Shown piece by piece: positions 36,465 to 45,782 of a DNA stretch of 64,000 nt. Each line of letters opens with the position of its first letter. Within the stretch, counting starts at the first letter, position 1. The translations under genes and the position numbers were made by a program. This stretch comes from Streptomyces sp. JB150 (GTDB taxonomy: Bacteria > Actinomycetota > Actinomycetes > Streptomycetales > Streptomycetaceae): the NCBI RefSeq assembly GCF_011193355.1, contig NZ_CP049780.1:6912634-6976633 (forward strand), in the 5' to 3' direction. A model generated the notes under the pieces. That model saw only the letters and a list, made by a program, of their open reading frames with translations, was not told where the DNA came from and searched no databases.

Positions 36465-37651
36465 CGTCCGGCGCCCTCCTGCACGCCTTCCGGCGGGGTG
36501 CCTGGCACCCGTCGCTCGACACCGCGCCACTGCCCGGCGACACGGCGGTGCGACTGGCCCTCGTCCCCGAGCTGGTCGTCGCCGCCGACCGCAGCCGGTG
36601 GGACACCGTGGCGCCCGCACTGCCCGCCGCGCCGGACGACCGCAGGGCACTGCTCCTGGCCGCGCTCGACGCATTCGAGGACGGCGTCCTCGACATCGGC
36701 GGGCTCGGGCCGCAGAGCGGCGCCGGCTTCCGCGCGGCCCTGTGGCGCACCGCCGGCATCCCGCCGTCACTGACCGACCGCTGGTGCGGCATGCTGCGCG
36801 CCGCCCTCACCGAGCGGCCGCCGCCCGCGCACGACGGAGCGCTCGCGCTGGTCGCCCTGCCCGGCAACACGTTCACCTGCCTCGCCGCCGTACTCGACCA
36901 GGTCGAGCGGTCCGCGGCCGTATGGGTACGGCCCAGCCGCCGCGAGCCACTGTCCGCGGCCCGCCTGGTGGCCGCCCTGCTGCGGGCCGGATGGCCCGCC
37001 GAGCGGATCGCCCTGTACCCGACCGTCCAGGGCGCCCTCCCCGGGCTGATCCGCCGGACCGACCGGCAGGTGGTCTTCGGCGGCTCGGGCCTGGCCCGGT
37101 CCGTCACCGCCCTGCCCGGTCTGACCCTGCACGGACCCGGGCGCGGCTGCGCGCTCGTACCCGCCCGGATGTCCGCGGACCGGGCCGTCGAGTGGCTGGT
37201 GCCGCTCATCGCGGCCGACGCGGGACGGTTCTGCAGCAACGTGCGCACCGTCGTGTGCGCCGGCCCCGCCGAGCCCCTGGCAGCCCGGCTGGCCGCCGCG
37301 CTCGACGCACTCGATCCGGTCAGCCTGCCGCTGACCGTCAGCCGGGAACCGGGCGCCGCGCACCGAGCGACCCGTTCCGTGGCCGAGCGGATGCGACCAG
37401 GGGACCGGCTGCTCACCCGCCGGCCGCCGGTCGTCGCCGGACCCGACGGCGCCCCCTGTGCGACACCGCACCTGGTGCTCGTCGGCGACGGCCCCGAGGA
37501 CCCGCCGGAGCACCCGCTGATCGGCCACGAGGTGCCCTTCCCGTTCGCCGCCGTGGTGCGCGCGAGCGAGCGCGACGCCGCGCGGATCGCGGCCGGATCC
37601 CTGTTCGTGTACGAACCGCCGCAGCCGGCGGCACGGAGGAGGACCCCATGA
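36461..37651 (+). CDS. LuxC-like acyl reductase (aldehyde dehydrogenase fold)
   Basis: 396 residues, GTG start overlapping the fusion gene's stop. Aldehyde-dehydrogenase-like fold of the LuxC family: VALPGNTFTCLAAVLDQV in the nucleotide domain and the probable acyl-accepting cysteine in DAGRFCSNVRTV (near residue 259). LuxC enzymes reduce activated carboxylates to aldehydes with NADPH. It is followed at a 4-nt overlap by a LuxE-like activating enzyme, so the two probably convert an acid to an aldehyde that the upstream aminotransferase can aminate. No luciferase genes are present. Confidence 0.75.
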   Translation: MTSGALLHAFRRGAWHPSLDTAPLPGDTAVRLALVPELVVAADRSRWDTVAPALPAAPDDRRALLLAALDAFEDGVLDIGGLGPQSGAGFRAALWRTAGIPPSLTDRWCGMLRAALTERPPPAHDGALALVALPGNTFTCLAAVLDQVERSAAVWVRPSRREPLSAARLVAALLRAGWPAERIALYPTVQGALPGLIRRTDRQVVFGGSGLARSVTALPGLTLHGPGRGCALVPARMSADRAVEWLVPLIAADAGRFCSNVRTVVCAGPAEPLAARLAAALDALDPVSLPLTVSREPGAAHRATRSVAERMRPGDRLLTRRPPVVAGPDGAPCATPHLVLVGDGPEDPPEHPLIGHEVPFPFAAVVRASERDAARIAAGSLFVYEPPQPAARRRTP

Positions 37652-38865
37652 CGACGACCGCACCAGGCACCCGGCGGCCCGGCGTGCCCGGCCCGCCGAG
37701 CGGCACCCCCGCGTGGGACACGACGGCCGTCCACGACGTCATGCGGGAGCGCGTACCGCAACTCGCCGTCGACCTCGACACCTGGACCCGCCGCATGATG
37801 CGGTGGCACTTCTCCGCCGAGACCGGGTCCCCGTTCTGGCTCTCCCAGCGCGACACCCTCGGCTTCGACCCGCTGCGGGACGTCCACGGCTTCGCGGACC
37901 TGCGGCTGTTCGGACTCTTCGACAAGGCGCGCCTGCGCGCCGCCCGCGCCCGCGACCTCATCCCGCGCGGCTTCCGCGACCGGCCCTTCCGCGTCTTCGA
38001 GACCGGCGGCACGACCGGCACCCCGTGCCGCATCGTCAACGTCACCCGGCTCGCCCTCGACGTGGAGATCTACCGGACCATGCTGGAGGCACGAGGCCTC
38101 CTCGGCGGGGACGTCCTGGCGATGACCCCGATGGGGCCGCACGCCTACGGGCACTTCGTGGAGGCCCTGGCGGACAGCTGGCGGGGCGCGGTGCACTCCA
38201 TCGACTTCGACCCGCGCTGGGTCAAGGCGGCACTGCGGGCGGGCGGCGACGCCGGCGCGTACACCGGCCACCTGATCGCCCAGACCCTCCACCTGCTCAC
38301 CGCGGAACGCCCGCAGCTGCTGTTCACCACCTCTCGGCTGCTGGTCGAACTGGCCATGCGGCTGCCCCGCCCGCTGCACGCGTACGGCGTGCGCGCGGTG
38401 TGCACCGGCGGTACGTCCTGCACCCCGGCGGAGGCGGAGTTCCTGCGCGCCGAACACCTGGCGGGCGTCCAGTGGATCGACACCTACGGCAACACGCTCG
38501 TCGGCCACGCGCTCCAGGCGGACCTGACCCCGGGCACGACCGTGGCGGGCGTCACCGCGCCCGGACCGGACGCCCCCGCGGACGGGGAGCCCGGCGAGCG
38601 CGTCACGCACACCTACCATCTGCCGCCGCCCTTCGCCGTGCTCACCGTCGTCGATCCGCGCGACCCCTGGCGGCAGGCGGCCGTGGGGGAGCGCGGCCGG
38701 GTACGGGCCACGACCCTCCTGGAAGACCTGTTCATCCCCCATCTCCTGGAGCGCGACAGCGCCGTCCGGACGGGCCCGCACCCCTGGTTCCCCTGGGACG
38801 GAGTGGCGGCCGTACGGCCGTACACGGCAGATGCCACGGAGGAGGCCACGGAGGGCGTCTACTGA
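37648..38865 (+). CDS. LuxE/phenylacetate-CoA-ligase-like activating enzyme
   Basis: 405 residues, ATGA overlap with the preceding gene. ANL-superfamily fold with phosphate loop ETGGTTGTPCR near residues 117-127 and a second motif CTGGTSCTP near 251. The size (about 400 residues) matches PaaK/LuxE-type enzymes that adenylate a carboxylate and pass it to a cysteine or CoA. Pairing with a LuxC-like reductase is the classic fatty-acid-reductase arrangement, but fatty acid is not proven as substrate. Confidence 0.75.
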   Translation: MTTTAPGTRRPGVPGPPSGTPAWDTTAVHDVMRERVPQLAVDLDTWTRRMMRWHFSAETGSPFWLSQRDTLGFDPLRDVHGFADLRLFGLFDKARLRAARARDLIPRGFRDRPFRVFETGGTTGTPCRIVNVTRLALDVEIYRTMLEARGLLGGDVLAMTPMGPHAYGHFVEALADSWRGAVHSIDFDPRWVKAALRAGGDAGAYTGHLIAQTLHLLTAERPQLLFTTSRLLVELAMRLPRPLHAYGVRAVCTGGTSCTPAEAEFLRAEHLAGVQWIDTYGNTLVGHALQADLTPGTTVAGVTAPGPDAPADGEPGERVTHTYHLPPPFAVLTVVDPRDPWRQAAVGERGRVRATTLLEDLFIPHLLERDSAVRTGPHPWFPWDGVAAVRPYTADATEEATEGVY

Positions 38866-38908
38866 CGGACCGCCCACGCCGGCCCCCTCGACACCAAGGA
38901 CCCCGATC

Positions 38909-39787
38909 ATGACGCTTTCCGCACCACCGGTCGCCGAGCTGTACTCCAACGGCCTGCCCATCCCCTTCTCCCCGGACCTCTTCGGACCGCTCAGGCCCAG
39001 CGCCGACCGGCTCGGCGATCCGGCCGCCCTGCGGCGACGGCTGCGCTCCGACGGCTATCTGTACCTGCCCGGCGCCTTGGACCGCTCCGCGGTGCTGCGC
39101 CTGCGCCGCGCGTACTTCTCCCTCTTTCCGCCCGGCTACCTCAAACCGGGCACCCGGCCGCAGGACGGCCTCTTCTCGGGCACCGTTCCCGAAGGGCTGC
39201 CGGAGTACGGTGTGGCCGGGCACCCCGCGCACGCCTTCGTCCGGTCGGCGCCCTTCGAGCGGTTCCTGGCGGACGAGCGACTGCGGACGATCGCCGACGG
39301 CCTGCTCGGCGGCCCCTCGGAGATGCTGCCCCGGCGCATCCTCCGGCACTTCCACCGCGGCTCGGGCCGTGCCTCACGCGCCCATGTCGACATGGACTAC
39401 CTTGACGCCGCCCCGCCCAGGGTGCTGACCATGTGGATCCCGGTCGGCGACTGCCCGGTCGCCACCGGTCCGCTGATCTACCTGGACGGCTCCCACACCC
39501 TGGCACCCGAGGACTACCGGCCGCTGCGCGACGTCACGGACCGCCCGCACGACCGGCGGCCCATCTCCCACGACCTGGCGCTGACGGCCCGCCGGCTCGG
39601 CCGCCGCTGGCTGTGCGCCGACTTCGCGGCCGGTGACCTGCTGGTGCACGTGCCGCAGATCATCCACGCGTCGCTGGACACGACGACCGACGCCATGCGC
39701 CTGTCCGTCGACGTCCGGTTCATCCGCTCCGGTGACAGACCCGACGACCGCTGGCAGCGGCCCTGGTCGGCCGACGACGGAGCCTGA
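38909..39787 (+). CDS. Phytanoyl-CoA dioxygenase family (PhyH) oxygenase
   Basis: 292 residues. Non-haem Fe(II)/2-oxoglutarate oxygenase of the PhyH family: metal HxD in SRAHVDMDYLD (near residue 154), distal His in VPQIIHASLD (near 252), and the Arg that binds 2-oxoglutarate in MRLSVDVRF. PhyH enzymes hydroxylate, epoxidise or form orthoesters in natural-product sugars. Starts 43 nt after the LuxE-like gene. Confidence 0.85.
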   Translation: MTLSAPPVAELYSNGLPIPFSPDLFGPLRPSADRLGDPAALRRRLRSDGYLYLPGALDRSAVLRLRRAYFSLFPPGYLKPGTRPQDGLFSGTVPEGLPEYGVAGHPAHAFVRSAPFERFLADERLRTIADGLLGGPSEMLPRRILRHFHRGSGRASRAHVDMDYLDAAPPRVLTMWIPVGDCPVATGPLIYLDGSHTLAPEDYRPLRDVTDRPHDRRPISHDLALTARRLGRRWLCADFAAGDLLVHVPQIIHASLDTTTDAMRLSVDVRFIRSGDRPDDRWQRPWSADDGA

Positions 39788-39818
39788 CCCCCGAGCGCAG
39801 CCGAACGGAGCCCCCCCC

Positions 39819-41039
39819 ATGACACCCACCCACGGACCGGCCGCCGCCGACGCCGCAGCCGAACTGGCCGGACGGCTGACCGCCTACGCCGTGCTGGCCC
39901 ACGACCCCGCCGTCCCGCAGATCGCCGCCGACTACTGGGCGAAGAGCGAGGACCACTACCGCGCGGTCGACGCCGCCCTCGCCGCGCTCGTCACCGGTTC
40001 ACCCGCCGCCTCGGCCTACGCCGCGGTGACCGGGAGCCCCACGCACGTGCCCGCGCAGCGGGATCTGCGGGCCTTTCTGACCACCCTTCTCCGTCAACGC
40101 CCCGACCAGGCAGCCGATTCGGCCCGCGTCGTGGCCGGCGCCGACGAGCGGATCTGGATCGACTACCACCTCGGCACCGACTACCTGTCGGACAACCCCC
40201 AGGTCCCTGACTTCCCCGAGCACTCTGAGCCGTCGAAGCCCGCCGAGTCCCCTGCATCCCCCGATCCCGCCGGCGCGCCGGCGCACATCGTGATCCCCTT
40301 CCGCGACCGTGAGGGCGGGCTGCGGACCCGCAACCTGCTGGCCTGCCTGCGGGCCCTCGCCGACCAGGCCGACGGACCCGCGCACCGGGTGACCGTGGTG
40401 GAGACCGACGTCGAGCCCCGCACCCGCGAGGCGGTGGCGGGACTCGTCGACGACTACGTCTTCGCCCATAAGGACGGCCTGTTCAACAAGGCGTGGGCGG
40501 TCAACGTCGGCGTGATGTCGGCACCGGGCGACCCCCGCTACACCTGCGTGCTGGACGCCGACATCCTCGTGGACCGGCACTTCGTCGCCCGCAATACCGC
40601 GCGGCTGCGCGACGGCGCCCACGGCAGCCACCTGCCGTTCCGCTGGTCGCTGTCCCTCGACGAGCCCTCCACCCTGCGCGCCCTCGCCCTGCGCGTCGGC
40701 GCGGGCGCGGCCGAGGTGCCCGGCTCCGTGCTGCGGGGTCTGCTGCTGCGGGAACCGCCCGGCGGCTGCGTGTGGCTGCGCACCGGCCTGTTCCACACGG
40801 TGGGAGGGTTCGACGAGCGCTTCGAGGGATGGGGCGGCGAGGACGACGACGTGGTGGCCAGGCTGTCCGCCGCGGCGCCTCTGGTGCGCTTCGACGACGA
40901 CCTGCTGCACCTGAACCATCCCCGCCCCGAGATGACCCGCGAGGACGGGCAACCGTTCAACGCCCACCTCCAGCCCATGGTCCGGACGGCGGCGCACGCC
41001 TACGGCGACCCACGCAAGTTCAGTCTTGGCCCGGCCTGA
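39819..41039 (+). CDS. Glycosyltransferase, GT-A with GGEDDD motif
   Basis: 406 residues. The N-terminal 140 residues form a helical region I do not recognise. From about 150 a GT-A domain begins (HIVIPFRDREGGLRTRNLLA), with metal-binding LDADILVD near 248 and the acceptor-side motif FEGWGGEDDDVVARL near 347, as in GT27/beta-4-galactosyltransferase-like enzymes. It closes the rightward operon and its last 20 bases overlap the end of the opposite-strand oxidoreductase gene. Confidence 0.82.
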   Translation: MTPTHGPAAADAAAELAGRLTAYAVLAHDPAVPQIAADYWAKSEDHYRAVDAALAALVTGSPAASAYAAVTGSPTHVPAQRDLRAFLTTLLRQRPDQAADSARVVAGADERIWIDYHLGTDYLSDNPQVPDFPEHSEPSKPAESPASPDPAGAPAHIVIPFRDREGGLRTRNLLACLRALADQADGPAHRVTVVETDVEPRTREAVAGLVDDYVFAHKDGLFNKAWAVNVGVMSAPGDPRYTCVLDADILVDRHFVARNTARLRDGAHGSHLPFRWSLSLDEPSTLRALALRVGAGAAEVPGSVLRGLLLREPPGGCVWLRTGLFHTVGGFDERFEGWGGEDDDVVARLSAAAPLVRFDDDLLHLNHPRPEMTREDGQPFNAHLQPMVRTAAHAYGDPRKFSLGPA

Positions 41040-41985
41040 CCGGGGCGCCGCCCAGGGCCGCGGACCGCTCCGCGGCCCTGATGACATCGTCGACCAGCGC
41101 GCCCTCGGCCGCCGGGCACACCGGCGGACGCCCCTCCCGCACGGCGGCGGCGAAGTCCGCGAGCAGTGGCACATGAGGGTTGCCGTGCGGCGGGTGCGTC
41201 TCGCGCCGCACACCGCCGGGCCCCGTCACGGTCAGCTCACCGCGGTCCAGCGGGTCCAGGACGAGGCAGCGGTCGGGGCCGTACAGCGCCAGGCGGTCGG
41301 CGGGAGGCGCGTCGTCCCACTCGAACAGGCAGTGCGCCCGCGTTCCCGGCCAGTCGAGCTCCAGCTCGGCCCGCCGTTCGGCGCCCGCCGGGAACCGGCG
41401 GTCCAGACGCGCCCTGACCCGTACGGGACGACCCCACAGCATCAGCAGCAGGTCCAGCCGGTGGCTGCCCGCGTCGGCGAGCACACCCCCTCCGGACACC
41501 GCGGGGTCGGTGCGCCACCGCATCGGATGCCCGGGACCCGGTGCGAACGCGCACCGGAACCGCACGTCCACCCGCTCGGGCGTCCACCCGGTCAGCTCCG
41601 AGCGCAGCCGCCGGACGACGGGCGCGAGCCGGCGGTAGTACGCGACACCCGCGCGACATCCCGCACCGGTGACGGGGGAGGAGTCGACGGGCAGCGAGCC
41701 GGCCAGCGGCTTCTCGACCAGTACCGGCAGGCCCGCCTCCAGCACCTGCCGGGCCAGCGGCACATGGCCCACGACGGGAGTGGCCACGTACACCGCGTCG
41801 ACACCGGTGAGCAGGTCGCGCGGGTCGGTGCCGGACGCGGGGATTCCCCACCGCGTGGCGGACGCCCGCGCGCGCCCGGCGTCGCGTCCGCACACGAAGA
41901 GGGGCACATGACCCAGCAGGCGCATCGCCGGCAGCACGCGGCGCTCCACGACGTCGCCGTAGCCGGCGATGCCCCACCTCATCAC
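41020..41985 (-). CDS. Gfo/Idh/MocA-family oxidoreductase
   Basis: 321 residues; GTG 41985 or the adjacent ATG 41982 may start. Rossmann start RWGIAGYGDVVERRVLP, catalytic-loop LVEKPLAGS near residue 92, and the C-terminal beta-sheet domain (VLADAGSHRLDLLLML). Family members oxidise or reduce sugars and cyclitols, as in aminoglycoside pathways. It follows the alcohol dehydrogenase gene by 7 nt and the two form an operon divergent from the gene at 43402. Confidence 0.83.
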   Translation of the reverse strand: MMRWGIAGYGDVVERRVLPAMRLLGHVPLFVCGRDAGRARASATRWGIPASGTDPRDLLTGVDAVYVATPVVGHVPLARQVLEAGLPVLVEKPLAGSLPVDSSPVTGAGCRAGVAYYRRLAPVVRRLRSELTGWTPERVDVRFRCAFAPGPGHPMRWRTDPAVSGGGVLADAGSHRLDLLLMLWGRPVRVRARLDRRFPAGAERRAELELDWPGTRAHCLFEWDDAPPADRLALYGPDRCLVLDPLDRGELTVTGPGGVRRETHPPHGNPHVPLLADFAAAVREGRPPVCPAAEGALVDDVIRAAERSAALGGAPVRPGQD

Positions 41986-41992
41986 CGGGACC

Positions 41993-42988
41993 TCACGGAA
42001 TGATCGCGACCTTGAGCGTCTCGCGCGGCGGACCGTCGTACGGGGCCCGCTCCCCGTCCGGGTACAGCACGCGGCTCGCCGACAGATGTTCCATCGCCTT
42101 CGGCAGCTCGTCGAGGGCGTACGTGTGAGTGAGCAGATCGGGCAGGAACAACTCCCGCCCCGCCGCCAGCCGTTCGGCCACCGCGAGCGCTTCGGCCCGC
42201 GCCGTGTCGAGCGGTTCGGCCGAGCTGTGCACCCGCAGTCCCTTGCGCTCCCAGGTCACCAGGTCGACGGTGACATGGGTGTCGACGTGGTGGGTGCCGA
42301 GCATCACGACGAGACCGTTCTGCCGGACGAGGCGCACACAGGCGTTCAGCGTGGTGGGGGTGCCCACGGCGTCCACCGCCACGTCGAACTCCGCGCCCAA
42401 GGCCAGCAACTGCTCCGGTGTCCCGTCGACGCGCCGGGTGGTGTCGGCGCCGAGCCGCGCGGAGCGCTCCAGCCGCCACGCGTCGAGGTCGACCGCGGTC
42501 AGGTGCGCGGCACCGCGCAGTGCCGCCATGCGCAGCGCCATCAGCCCGACGGGGCCCTGGCCGACGACGACGACCCGGTCGCCGAGCCGGACACCCCGGG
42601 TGGCGTGCACGGCGAGCGGCAGGAGCTGCAGGATCGCGCCCTGCTCGAAGGGCACGTCGTCCGGCAGCCTGCCCACGGCCACCTCACGGGCCAGCGCGTA
42701 CTCGGCGTACCCGGAGGTCAACGGCGTACGGACGAAGACGCGCCGGCCGGGCGCGACGCGGGTGACACCGTCGCCCACCGCCTCGACCACGCCGGCGATC
42801 TCGTGACCGAAGCAGCCCTGCGCACAGTGCTCGCGCAGTCCGTAGTAGTGGTAGTAGGCGAGATCGCTGCGATTGCAGACGGTGCAGGCGCGGACCCGGA
42901 CCAGCACCTCCAGGGGGCCCGGCACCGGCACCGGGGCGTCGCGCACCAGGCGTATGTCGCGCCTGCCGACCAGCTCGTATCGTCGCAC
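41993..42988 (-). CDS. Zinc-dependent alcohol dehydrogenase (MDR family)
   Basis: 331 residues. Catalytic zinc residues in CTVCNRSDLAY (Cys35 or Cys38) and GCFGHEIAGVVE; Rossmann motif VVVGQGPVGLMALRMAA near residues 138-154. The structural-zinc lobe with four cysteines is largely missing, as in the short threonine/sorbitol-dehydrogenase-like enzymes of cyclitol and amino-sugar clusters. With the Gfo/Idh protein it could carry out oxidation before transamination. Confidence 0.83.
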   Translation of the reverse strand: MRRYELVGRRDIRLVRDAPVPVPGPLEVLVRVRACTVCNRSDLAYYHYYGLREHCAQGCFGHEIAGVVEAVGDGVTRVAPGRRVFVRTPLTSGYAEYALAREVAVGRLPDDVPFEQGAILQLLPLAVHATRGVRLGDRVVVVGQGPVGLMALRMAALRGAAHLTAVDLDAWRLERSARLGADTTRRVDGTPEQLLALGAEFDVAVDAVGTPTTLNACVRLVRQNGLVVMLGTHHVDTHVTVDLVTWERKGLRVHSSAEPLDTARAEALAVAERLAAGRELFLPDLLTHTYALDELPKAMEHLSASRVLYPDGERAPYDGPPRETLKVAIIP

Positions 42989-43108
42989 GGTTCTCCTTCT
43001 CGCCGGCTCGGCGTGCCGGCGTCATGGCAGCTCGGACGGCTGTCGCGGTGGGCCCAACACGGCTGCGGGCAGGGCGAGTCGGGGCTCGGACGCCGTTGCA
43101 GAATACTC

Positions 43109-43155
43109 TTGACGCTCCCCGCTGGTGCAGTCCAATATCTTTTTGGCATAGACCA
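43109..43155 (+). promoter_or_regulatory. Predicted promoter with two DasR-box-like palindromes
   Basis: TTGACG (43109-43114), an 18-nt spacer and CAATAT (43133-43138). TGGCATAGACCA (43144-43155), 10 of 12 matches to the dre core, sits at the expected start; TGGTGCAGTCCA (43123-43134), 9 of 12, lies in the spacer. This is within the 413-nt divergent region 42989-43401; I see no gene there. Confidence 0.55.
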
Positions 43156-43401
43156 ATGCCGGTCAGGGTTCCTCTCGCCGAGTGCCCGGACTCGTGGAAC
43201 GCCCGAGGCCGTCCGCGGCAGTGCCGCCGCTGATGCCGGATGGTGGTCCGCCGGGTGCCGCCTGACCGGTCGTGTGCGGCCTCGCCCGGTTTCCCGCGAC
43301 ACGCGACACGCCGACCGAGCGCTTCGACGCAGCCCCGCGTGGCCGACCGATCCCACCGCCCGCTTCCCATGCCACATCCGACTGAGCTCTGGAGTGACAG
43401 C

Positions 43402-44454
43402 ATGACGACGTCCCACCCCCACACGACGACGTCCCACCCCCACCTGTACCGGGCGGCCTCGGACCGGCCGTACTTCAGCGCGGACGCGGAGACCTATCTG
43501 GCGCAGACGCAGCTGCGGCACCTCCGCAAGACGCGGCCCCTGCGGGTGCTGTCCGAGGAGGACTTCCGCTTCTGGCAGACGTACGGGTACGTCGTGGTGC
43601 GGGAGGCGATATCCCCCGGGGCGGCCAAGGGCCTGCTGGAGTTCGCCTGGGAGTTCTCCGGGCTCGACCCCGACCGCCCCGAAACCTGGTACGAGGAGCG
43701 CGAGTTCCGCTCCGACCTCGACCGCGACCTCTACGTCTACGGCTTCCTGGAGGCCTACCACCACCAGCTCATCTGGGACAGCCGGCAGACCCAGCGGGTG
43801 TACGACGCCTTCGTCGACGTGTGGGACTGCGAGGAACTGTGGGTGACCCTGGACCGGCTCAACCTCAACCCGCCCAACGTCGGCAACCGGTCACGCGCAC
43901 TGATCGAACCCACCGACAAGGGCTTCGACATCGAGCTGCACTGGGACATCGACACCACGCTGAGCGTGCTGCCCCAGCGGGTGCAGGGCATCATCGCCCT
44001 CAACGACACCCAGCCCGAACTCGGCGGCTTCCAGTGCTGCCCGGAGCTGTTCCGGCGCTTCGACGACTGGCAGGCCGCGCAGCCCGCCGGCCGAGACCCG
44101 ATCAGGCCCGACGTGGACCGGACGGAGTACCCCGTCGTACGACCCGAACTCAAGGCCGGCGACCTGCTGATCTTCAACGGGCTGCTGGCGCACGGCGTCG
44201 CACCCAACACCTCCGACAACGGTGTCCGAGCCGTCCAGTACCTGTCGATGATGCCCGCCCTGGAGGAGCACGAGGAGCTGCGGCGGTCCCGCGTGACGTC
44301 ATGGCGCACCCTCAGCACACCCGACTGGAACCGCACCCTGCTCGGCGACGCCCGCCTGCACGAGTCCCTGAGATACGGCCCCGCGGAACTGAACGACCTC
44401 GGCCGGCGACTGCTCGGCGCCGACACCTGGAGCGCACGCCCGGCCGCGCGGTGA
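43402..44454 (+). CDS. Second PhyH-family oxygenase
   Basis: 350 residues, ATG with GGAG 7 nt upstream. Fe(II)/2-oxoglutarate oxygenase fold: metal HxD in FDIELHWDIDTTL (near residue 179), distal His in FNGLLAHGVAPN (near 263), and Arg in GVRAVQYLSMMP. Only distantly like the PhyH at 38909. The codons for residues 2-14 contain an 18-bp direct repeat (43405-43422 and 43426-43443) giving TTSHPHTTTSHPH. First gene of a four-gene run to 47557. Confidence 0.85.
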   Translation: MTTSHPHTTTSHPHLYRAASDRPYFSADAETYLAQTQLRHLRKTRPLRVLSEEDFRFWQTYGYVVVREAISPGAAKGLLEFAWEFSGLDPDRPETWYEEREFRSDLDRDLYVYGFLEAYHHQLIWDSRQTQRVYDAFVDVWDCEELWVTLDRLNLNPPNVGNRSRALIEPTDKGFDIELHWDIDTTLSVLPQRVQGIIALNDTQPELGGFQCCPELFRRFDDWQAAQPAGRDPIRPDVDRTEYPVVRPELKAGDLLIFNGLLAHGVAPNTSDNGVRAVQYLSMMPALEEHEELRRSRVTSWRTLSTPDWNRTLLGDARLHESLRYGPAELNDLGRRLLGADTWSARPAAR

Positions 44455-44468
44455 ACCGGAGAACCCCT

Positions 44469-45782
44469 GTGGACACGATCTGCCTGACCCTGCCCACCAA
44501 CCGGGCCTGCTCGACGACGCTGGCGGCGGTCGCCGAAGAGGCGGCGCACGCCGCTCGCCATCACGGTGTCGCGGTGCGCCTGCTCGTCCTCGACTCCTCC
44601 GACGAGCACACCTTCGCCGAGCACGCCCGCGTCCTCGCGTCCCTGCCCCGTGTGGCCCAGGTGACCGCACACCATCTCGACGAGACACGGCAGCGGGACC
44701 TCCTGCGCCGGATCATCGACACCGCCGGCGTGCCGGACGCCGGCCCGCTGCTCGACCTCATGCTGCCCGAGGGCGTCTCCTACGGCGCCTGCACCAACCG
44801 GGCCTTCCTGTTCGCCGCCGCGCTCGGCTGCCGGTCGGTGCACCGCCGGGACTCCGACAGCCGCTACCAGCTGCTCGACGGCCGTCCCGTCTACCCCGTC
44901 GACCATGAACTGGCCTCGCTGGGCAAGCGCGCGGCCGACGCGGCGGCGGGCGTGTCGCAGACCCGTCTCGATCCCAGCCTGTCCGGCCGCCCGGTGTCCA
45001 TGGTGGGCAGCTCCTTCATCGGCGAACTGTCGGTCGACATCGGCGAGATCCGCGACCTCGACGAGGCCGTCTACCAGGAGGTCGTCGGCCTGTGGGCGCC
45101 CCTGGACTGGCCGGAGGAGGCGAAGCGGGAGCTGGTCGCACAGTCCTTCACGGGTGCGGGCACCACCCCCTTCACCGAGGACCACTCGACGCTGACCCTG
45201 GTCGACCCGATGCGCGTGGACATGTGCAACATCGCCTTCCACCGAGGCGTCTACGAGCACGTACCGCTGTCTCCCGCGACCGACACCATCGGCAGCGACT
45301 ACTTCCTCATCCACCTCGTCCACGACGCCCGGCTGCCCGGGGTGCTGCACAACCGCACCATCGAGAACTACTACACCGGGGAGCGGCGCACCCCCGCCGG
45401 ATTCCTGGCCTACCAGACCCGGTTCGTCAAGTTCCTGCTGTCGATGCTCTACCTCCACCCCGTCTACGACGCGATGAAGGCGGCCGGTGACGCCCTCCTC
45501 GACGACCGGCACACCCCTCGCCCCGACGTCGTCGCCGGCCTGCTGCGCGGCAGTCTGGACCTCGACACCGCGGACAACGAGGCGCGCCTGGACGTCCTGG
45601 ACGTCTCCTACCGGAAGCTGGGCGGCAAGTACGCGCACGTCGCCGACCTGCTCGCGCGGCGACGCCGGGACCTGCTGAGCGAGGCGCGGCGCGACATCGC
45701 GGACTTCGCGCTGCTGACCGAGCGCTGGGAGACGCTGGTGCGGGCGAGCCGCGGCGTCGACGTGCCGGGGACACGCGGATGA
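44469..45782 (+). CDS. DUF6271-like protein, possible glycosyltransferase fold
   Basis: 437 residues from GTG 44469 (GGAG 7 nt upstream; GTG 44451 also in frame). The start ICLTLPTNRACSTTLAAVAE, then LLVLDSSDEHTF and RRDSDSRYQLLDG (near residues 129-141) resemble a GT-A nucleotide-sugar fold with a DxD-like metal site. I believe this is the DUF6271 family found in Streptomyces clusters, with no established reaction. It overlaps the following decarboxylase gene by 4 nt. Confidence 0.6.
   Translation: MDTICLTLPTNRACSTTLAAVAEEAAHAARHHGVAVRLLVLDSSDEHTFAEHARVLASLPRVAQVTAHHLDETRQRDLLRRIIDTAGVPDAGPLLDLMLPEGVSYGACTNRAFLFAAALGCRSVHRRDSDSRYQLLDGRPVYPVDHELASLGKRAADAAAGVSQTRLDPSLSGRPVSMVGSSFIGELSVDIGEIRDLDEAVYQEVVGLWAPLDWPEEAKRELVAQSFTGAGTTPFTEDHSTLTLVDPMRVDMCNIAFHRGVYEHVPLSPATDTIGSDYFLIHLVHDARLPGVLHNRTIENYYTGERRTPAGFLAYQTRFVKFLLSMLYLHPVYDAMKAAGDALLDDRHTPRPDVVAGLLRGSLDLDTADNEARLDVLDVSYRKLGGKYAHVADLLARRRRDLLSEARRDIADFALLTERWETLVRASRGVDVPGTRG

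Noticed and set aside
36461..38865. A lux-type bioluminescence operon
   Set aside because: Only LuxC-like and LuxE-like proteins are present; no luciferase (LuxAB) or LuxD, and the neighbours are biosynthetic.
33089..42988. A 2-deoxystreptamine aminoglycoside cluster
   Set aside because: Radical SAM, DegT aminotransferase and cyclitol-type oxidoreductases fit, but no 2-deoxy-scyllo-inosose or inositol-phosphate synthase gene is present.
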